DNA of 64,000 nt, taken from assembly GCA_013003555.1 (NCBI GenBank), contig JABDIV010000025.1, forward strand, positions 1 through 64,000, read 5' to 3'. The translations under genes were made by a program, and so were the position numbers. The notes below the pieces were generated by a model. That model saw only the letters and a program-made list of their open reading frames with translations, did not search any database and was not told where the DNA came from. This DNA is from Flavobacteriaceae bacterium (GTDB lineage: Bacteria; Bacteroidota; Bacteroidia; Flavobacteriales; Flavobacteriaceae). Below, in pieces: positions 59,443-64,000 of the stretch (its first letter is position 1; every line of letters starts with the position of its first letter).

Positions 59443-60819
59443 CTAACACATTTGAAATTCGGGGAGTGACATAAGTTGAATGCAATACTCCTGTTTTGTT
59501 GGATGAGCGTAATCGGAAATCATAAGCATTGTTCCTTTAAGTGCACGCGGTTGTATTATATATTCATGCATTTCTTCTATGCCTATTTCATTAAAGTTTT
59601 TTTCGAAAATTTGCCAGTTCGCTTCTACCTCAAAACGATTCCTGGGTTTCATTTTTGATCTCATTCTATGATAAATATTATTATCAAACTTGCGATTTTG
59701 ATGAGATACGATATACCCGTTATTTAATAACAGAGACGGCAATTTTAAACGAAAAAGTAAGCTATTCACATCAATCCAACTTCGTCCGCCCTGCCATCCT
59801 GCTACATTTGAAGGAAATAATAGAATCTGTCCCATTAAGCGCTGCAAAGCAATTAACTTTTCGCGAGTATTGAACTTAAGAGGAACAATGGTGTTGATTC
59901 CGACAAGCAACTCAATTGGTGATTTAATTTTGGTTCCAATATTCGCTCTATTATAAAACCAGTCCGATTCAAATACGAATCGCATAAGTTCATCGATTCG
60001 GTAAGATGGATAGAATACCTGAACCATCTCTCCAATATGATTTTCATTTATTGTTTCATTAACAAAATATTTATAGATTTTTCTGCACAGGAAAGCAGCA
60101 CATTCCGGTTGGTTAAGAATAATATCAATGATATCATCTCCATTCAAATTACCACGTCGCCCCATGAATCTCTTTCTTCCAAAATCATGATGCTTCGGTC
60201 TTATTATAAAGCGCCCTTTAAAATCATGGAAATAACCGGTGAATGCTCTTGCTGATTCCTTAATGTCTTTTTCGGTATATTGACCTGTTCCAAGAGTAAA
60301 TAATTCCATCAGTTCTCGTGCAAAATTTTCATTCGGGCTGGTCTTAACATTTTGCTTATTATTTAGGTATTTCAGCATGGCCGGTTCCTTTGAAATAGCC
60401 TTTACGAAATGCCCGAAATGCCCTAAGGCGTGTCGTCTTAAGGTATTGTTGTATTGCTGAACAAAAAATATATTATTATCGCGACATGAAAAGTGGTTAG
60501 CCCAAAATAGCACCATGCGTTCTCTTAATGATTCGGGATTATCCAAGAGACGCTTTATCCAGATCATATTATAATCTCTTAAACGATCCTGACTGATTTC
60601 AAAGAATTTTTTAATAGAGAGCTTATCAGGCCTCTTCATGCCCGGTCTTTTATACTTAAGATCGGAAAGATCTAAGGTCAAAGGATTTAAATTTCTTGAT
60701 GAATTGAATAATTCATCAACTATTTCCCTTCTATCCCGATTGCCAATCTTGATTAATTTCAAGGGGGATATTCCTAAACCCGCCCTCTGATATAAATGTT
60801 GAATCTCTTTTCTTGTCAT
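59443..60819 (-). CDS. DUF1800 protein
   Basis: A 458-residue DUF1800 protein. The N-terminus carries LYQRAGLGISPLKL, then MVLFWANHFSCRDN and NENFARELMELFTLG, the family hallmark (NENxARExxELFTLG). It has no signal peptide in the predicted start, unlike many relatives. It precedes DUF1501 by 2 bases, and the two are expected to be co-expressed. A role in handling polymers outside the cell is often proposed but is not established. Confidence 0.9.
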   Translation of the reverse strand: MTRKEIQHLYQRAGLGISPLKLIKIGNRDRREIVDELFNSSRNLNPLTLDLSDLKYKRPGMKRPDKLSIKKFFEISQDRLRDYNMIWIKRLLDNPESLRERMVLFWANHFSCRDNNIFFVQQYNNTLRRHALGHFGHFVKAISKEPAMLKYLNNKQNVKTSPNENFARELMELFTLGTGQYTEKDIKESARAFTGYFHDFKGRFIIRPKHHDFGRKRFMGRRGNLNGDDIIDIILNQPECAAFLCRKIYKYFVNETINENHIGEMVQVFYPSYRIDELMRFVFESDWFYNRANIGTKIKSPIELLVGINTIVPLKFNTREKLIALQRLMGQILLFPSNVAGWQGGRSWIDVNSLLFRLKLPSLLLNNGYIVSHQNRKFDNNIYHRMRSKMKPRNRFEVEANWQIFEKNFNEIGIEEMHEYIIQPRALKGTMLMISDYAHPTKQEYCIQLMSLPEFQMC

Positions 60820-60922
60820 TACTGTTAAGACTGAATAATCACTCTTTCGTTTAATTAGCCTACAATAATGATTCCAAACTTTTTAAGACAATTCAAACAC
60901 AATTTAAAAATGAATGATATCG

Positions 60923-62296
60923 CTAAATACTGATGTATTCCTTATAAATAGAAATTGGAATCAAAGCGGTCCATCCGCAAAAGTCTTTTTTTGCTGGCAT
61001 TCCATAGGAAATAAGATCTGGCGCATAGTTTTCCCAAAATGTTCCTGTTGCTTCAAAAACGATCGCAACATTATTGTAAACTTTTTTAGCAAGTTCACGG
61101 GCCAGTTCATCTTTCCCATTCACTGAAAGACCTTTAAGCACCATATATACAGTCGGTGCCCAAACACCCCCCAACCAATAATCGCCCCATCCTGTATAAT
61201 CAGGATCTGAAGCTGATAGTGCAGGCAAAGGTGTTTTTCGGTAGAATTCATCAGGATCGCTAAGATGAGCTAGAAATCCTTCCAATCGCTCTTCTGGAAC
61301 AACCTGCCCCAACAAGGCCCAATACATCCCAATATGGCGCCGCGGGATTTGCTTGTCGTACCCGAGATCGTAATAAAAGGCATCCTCGTCATTCCAACAT
61401 TTTTCATTTAACCCCGCCTTAATGCGCTGATGTATCCTTTCAAAATGTTCGATGTCATCATTAAATCCTGTTAGAACGGCTATTTGTTTTAATTGTATGG
61501 CAAACATGGCCATTTGAGAGGAAAAATCAACCAAACGCCCCTGCTTATTCCAAACGCCTTGTTTGGTGCCCACATACTGTTCTATAAAAAAGCTTAATTT
61601 TTCCTCATCCGATACATTAAGGGAGGCAAGCTTATTTCCGAGTTCATGGTGTGTCATCCCATTGCCTTCTTCAGGCTCCCAATCACGGGGTGCCCTTGGA
61701 ATATTATCCATGCCCATCCCAAGTGTATCGCCATAAAATAAATCATCCTCCAACATATAAGTATTTATGTGGAATTCGAAATTCTTCTTTAAAGTCGGGT
61801 ATACGTCTTTCAAACGTCTCAAATCCTTGGTAACCGAATATATTTCGAGTTCAGCAAAGGCCAGTAATGGTGGATTAATAGACACGGGGTGGGTTTTAGA
61901 CCAAAGCGGTCTTCCGTTGGCTCGATACTCCCGGCATATATAACCATCTTTTTCCATCCTGCTATAAAAATTATCCAGGGCCTGGTATACAGGGAGTTCA
62001 TCTGTATGGTATTTGGCAAAACAGCACATGAAGCAGGTATCCCATAAAAAGATATTCTCAGAAAAGGCCGCATCGATAAAAGGTTTTTTAAAAAAGAGCT
62101 CTTTATCCCCACCTCGTATTTTTTCCTTGGTTATCTCCAGCGCCTTGTCGTACATACGTTGGGCCAAATCATCGGTTACCTCAAAATTGTCTGAGATGAC
62201 TGCCTTTGCTTCCTTACCATTGCAAGCCATCACTGTACTGATGCCGAGGGCCCCGGAAGCTAAACCTATCTGTTTTGCAAAATCACGTCGTTTCAT
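60923..62296 (-). CDS. GH63/trehalase-like glycoside hydrolase, Tat lipoprotein
   Basis: A 457-residue (alpha/alpha)6-barrel hydrolase. The N-terminus MKRRDFAKQIGLASGALG has a twin-arginine motif followed by VMACNG, so it is likely a Tat-exported lipoprotein (Cys25). Family landmarks are FLWDTCFMCCFAKYHTDEL, PRDWEPEEGNGM, the conserved DYWLGGVWAPTVYMVLKGL and FWENYAPD. These match GH63/GH37-type mannosyl or trehalose-active enzymes (MGH1-like) but the sugar cannot be fixed. It is divergent from nothing nearby and ends 103 bases from the DUF1800 start. Confidence 0.8.
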   Translation of the reverse strand: MKRRDFAKQIGLASGALGISTVMACNGKEAKAVISDNFEVTDDLAQRMYDKALEITKEKIRGGDKELFFKKPFIDAAFSENIFLWDTCFMCCFAKYHTDELPVYQALDNFYSRMEKDGYICREYRANGRPLWSKTHPVSINPPLLAFAELEIYSVTKDLRRLKDVYPTLKKNFEFHINTYMLEDDLFYGDTLGMGMDNIPRAPRDWEPEEGNGMTHHELGNKLASLNVSDEEKLSFFIEQYVGTKQGVWNKQGRLVDFSSQMAMFAIQLKQIAVLTGFNDDIEHFERIHQRIKAGLNEKCWNDEDAFYYDLGYDKQIPRRHIGMYWALLGQVVPEERLEGFLAHLSDPDEFYRKTPLPALSASDPDYTGWGDYWLGGVWAPTVYMVLKGLSVNGKDELARELAKKVYNNVAIVFEATGTFWENYAPDLISYGMPAKKDFCGWTALIPISIYKEYISI

Positions 62297-62325
62297 AAAT
62301 GGTTAGTTAATGTTTAAAAATAAAA

Positions 62326-62349
62326 AAACCGTTTCAATTGAAACGGTTT
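62326..62349 (-). terminator. Terminator of the aldehyde dehydrogenase gene
   Basis: A perfect 24-bp palindrome, AAACCGTTTCAA and TTGAAACGGTTT, followed by a T-run on the minus strand. It starts 24 bases after the stop at 62373. Confidence 0.8.
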
Positions 62350-62350
62350 G

Positions 62351-62362
62351 TTGTACGTACAA
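62351..62362. repeat. Short perfect palindrome next to the terminator
   Basis: TTGTACGTACAA, a 12-bp perfect palindrome lying between the aldehyde dehydrogenase stop and its terminator. No function assigned. Confidence 0.4.
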
Positions 62363-62372
62363 TTTACGACCT

Positions 62373-63926
62373 TTACAAATCAAACTTGATTCCTTGTGCC
62401 AATGGTAAATCGGTTGTATAATTAATCGTATTGGTTTGACGCCTCATATAGATTTTCCAGGCATCACTGCCAGATTCACGACCACCACCTGTTTCTTTTT
62501 CGCCACCAAACGCACCTCCGATCTCGGCTCCTGACGTTCCAATATTAACGTTAGCAATGCCACAATCGGAACCGCCATGTGAAAGGAAGCGTTCTGCTTC
62601 ACGAAGGTTATTGGTCATAATGGCCGATGATAAACCTTGAGCTACTCCATTTTGAATGGCAATGGCGTTATCGACATCGCCAGTATATTTCAAAAGGTAA
62701 AGAATTGGAGCAAAGGTTTCATGCTGAACGATTTTGAAATGGTTTTTGGCCTCGGCAATTGCGGGTTTTACATAGCACCCGCTTTCATAGCCTTCACCAC
62801 TTAAAACACCGCCCTCAACGATTATTTTTCCACCTTCATCTTCTACAGCTTCAAGAGCTTTCAAATACATGTCTACCGCTTCTTTATCGATTAGTGGTCC
62901 AACATGATTTGATTCATCTAAAGGGTTCCCAATTTTCAATTGGTTATAGGCGTCGGTCAAAGCAGTTTTTAGTTTGTCATAAATGCTTTCATGTATGATA
63001 AGGCGACGTGTAGAGGTACAACGTTGCCCACAAGTTCCAACAGCTCCAAAAACAGCCCCGATAATGGTCATTTTTATATCGGCGTCTGGTGTCACAATTA
63101 TGGCGTTATTTCCGCCTAATTCCAACAAGGCACGTCCGAGACGCTCTCCAACCGTCCGTCCAACAATTTTTCCCATCCGAGTCGAACCTGTCGCCGATAT
63201 CAAGGGCACACGATTATCACTGCTTAGCATTTCTCCAACCCGGTAATCGCCATTAACCAGACATGAAATTCCTTCCGGTAAACCATTTTCTTTGAAAACC
63301 TGGGCTGCGATATGCTGACATGCAATACCACAAAGTGGTGCTTTTTCGGATGGTTTCCATACACAAACGTCACCACATATCCATGCTAAAGCTGTATTCC
63401 ATGACCAAACTGCAACCGGGAAATTAAAGGCTGAAATAATACCAACTATACCCAGCGGATGATACTGCTCATACATGCGATGGCCGGCGCGTTCACTATG
63501 CATGGTAAACCCATGAAGTTGTCGAGAAAGGCCGACAGCAAAATCACATATGTCGATCATCTCCTGAACTTCGCCAAGTCCTTCTTGATATGACTTCCCC
63601 ATTTCATATGAAACCAGCTTACCAAGGGGTTCTTTTAATTCTCTTAGTTTATCCCCAAATTGACGCACGATTTCCCCACGCTTTGGAGAAGGCATCAGTC
63701 TCCACGATTTAAAGGCCTCAGTTGCTGTTTGTATGACGCGTTCGTAATCTTCTTTGGTCGTTGACCGAACCGAACCGATCAACTGGCCGTCAACCGGCGA
63801 ATAGCTTTTAATGATGTCGCCATTCCCGAACCAATTATCCCCGGTTGAGGTACCGTCATTTATCGTTTGAACGCCTAATTTCTTTAAGGCCTCCATCATG
63901 CCGAAATCTGTTCCGACTGCTTCCAT
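62373..63926 (-). CDS. ALDH7-type aldehyde dehydrogenase (aminoadipate semialdehyde-like)
   Basis: A 517-residue aldehyde dehydrogenase. The catalytic cysteine lies in GTCGQRCTSTRR, and the general-base glutamate in LLELGGNNA. NAD binding shows in NGDYRVGEMLSSDNRVPLISATGSTRMG. The GTCGQRC signature and the length match family 7 (antiquitin, alpha-aminoadipic semialdehyde dehydrogenase of lysine breakdown); the substrate is inferred from that similarity. It is the last gene of the window, with no partner gene visible. A weak TATCTTCG lies upstream near 63960-63980. Confidence 0.88.
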   Translation of the reverse strand: MEAVGTDFGMMEALKKLGVQTINDGTSTGDNWFGNGDIIKSYSPVDGQLIGSVRSTTKEDYERVIQTATEAFKSWRLMPSPKRGEIVRQFGDKLRELKEPLGKLVSYEMGKSYQEGLGEVQEMIDICDFAVGLSRQLHGFTMHSERAGHRMYEQYHPLGIVGIISAFNFPVAVWSWNTALAWICGDVCVWKPSEKAPLCGIACQHIAAQVFKENGLPEGISCLVNGDYRVGEMLSSDNRVPLISATGSTRMGKIVGRTVGERLGRALLELGGNNAIIVTPDADIKMTIIGAVFGAVGTCGQRCTSTRRLIIHESIYDKLKTALTDAYNQLKIGNPLDESNHVGPLIDKEAVDMYLKALEAVEDEGGKIIVEGGVLSGEGYESGCYVKPAIAEAKNHFKIVQHETFAPILYLLKYTGDVDNAIAIQNGVAQGLSSAIMTNNLREAERFLSHGGSDCGIANVNIGTSGAEIGGAFGGEKETGGGRESGSDAWKIYMRRQTNTINYTTDLPLAQGIKFDL

Positions 63927-64000
63927 ATATCAAATTTTGTTTTGTGGATTATCTGTGTTGCGAAGATACTAATTTATTGTGTGTTGGGATCCAGATTTCA

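Noticed and set aside
1..64000. tRNA, rRNA, CRISPR array, insertion sequence or prophage
   Set aside because: I looked for clover-leaf signatures, regularly spaced repeats, transposase motifs and phage genes and found none. No covariance-model or profile search could be run.

Overview
The window looks like an ordinary chromosomal stretch from a member of the Bacteroidota, most likely a Flavobacteriaceae. The evidence is AT-rich intergenic DNA, promoters of the TTG-N19-TAnnTTTG type, a type IX secretion system (T9SS) component (PorZ), a large protein with a T9SS C-terminal sorting domain, several TonB-dependent receptors, SusD-independent surface lipoproteins, a complete Bat (Bacteroides aerotolerance) operon and the DUF1800/DUF1501 pair. 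I see no rRNA or tRNA gene, insertion sequence, prophage or CRISPR array. No stretch longer than 300 bases lacks a gene. The first gene runs off the left edge.

Layout. 1-1.1 kb: the C-terminal part of a NagB/PIG-L fusion protein. 1.1-6.7 kb: an SOS-like mutagenesis module. A LexA-like repressor with an intact Ser-Lys dyad is translationally coupled to a GNAT acetyltransferase. It is transcribed divergently from a short DnaE-type polymerase and a Y-family polymerase, which overlap by ATGA. A 15-bp palindrome sits between the two -7 boxes. 6.7-10 kb: a TonB receptor, a JmjC/cupin-like protein and recX. 10-20.4 kb: a 1610-aa T9SS cargo protein, then porZ-recO-TonB receptor on the minus strand. 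20.4-30.9 kb: metabolic and housekeeping genes (gdhA, a beta-barrel protein, a trans-sulfuration enzyme, a Na+/H+ antiporter, an ArsC-like protein, a FemAB-like protein, a thioesterase, yicC-gmk-nadD). 30.9-34.1 kb: small lipoproteins and a Kbp (LysM/BON) homologue. 34.2-37.3 kb: gpsA, pheS, a small conserved gene and cvpA.

37.3-41.8 kb holds a haem/iron uptake unit. An AraC-type regulator is divergent from a TonB receptor, an HmuY-type lipoprotein and an undescribed seven-helix membrane protein. The intergenic region carries three copies of a TAGCGRTATT element, two of them exactly 21 bp apart, and a separate 7-bp-arm inverted repeat. 41.8-44.7 kb: a beta-carbonic anhydrase coupled to a SulP anion transporter (probably bicarbonate) and a small membrane-anchored protein. 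44.7-53.8 kb: the eight-gene moxR-DUF58-(559-aa membrane protein)-batA-batB-batC-batD-batE operon. 54-56.8 kb: an aldo/keto reductase, an SDR and an AlbA_2-type protein. 56.8-64 kb: a repeat lipoprotein, DUF1501 and DUF1800, a GH63-like Tat lipoprotein, and an ALDH7-type aldehyde dehydrogenase.

The most original signals are regulatory: the palindrome at the centre of the mutasome switch, the two kinds of site upstream of the hmuR-like gene, and several -7 boxes so close to start codons that the mRNAs should be nearly leaderless. The most interesting uncharacterised proteins are the seven-helix HmuY partner, the 559-aa Bat-operon protein, and the family of related small lipoproteins. All assignments rest on reading the sequence and on memory of protein families. 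No search was run.
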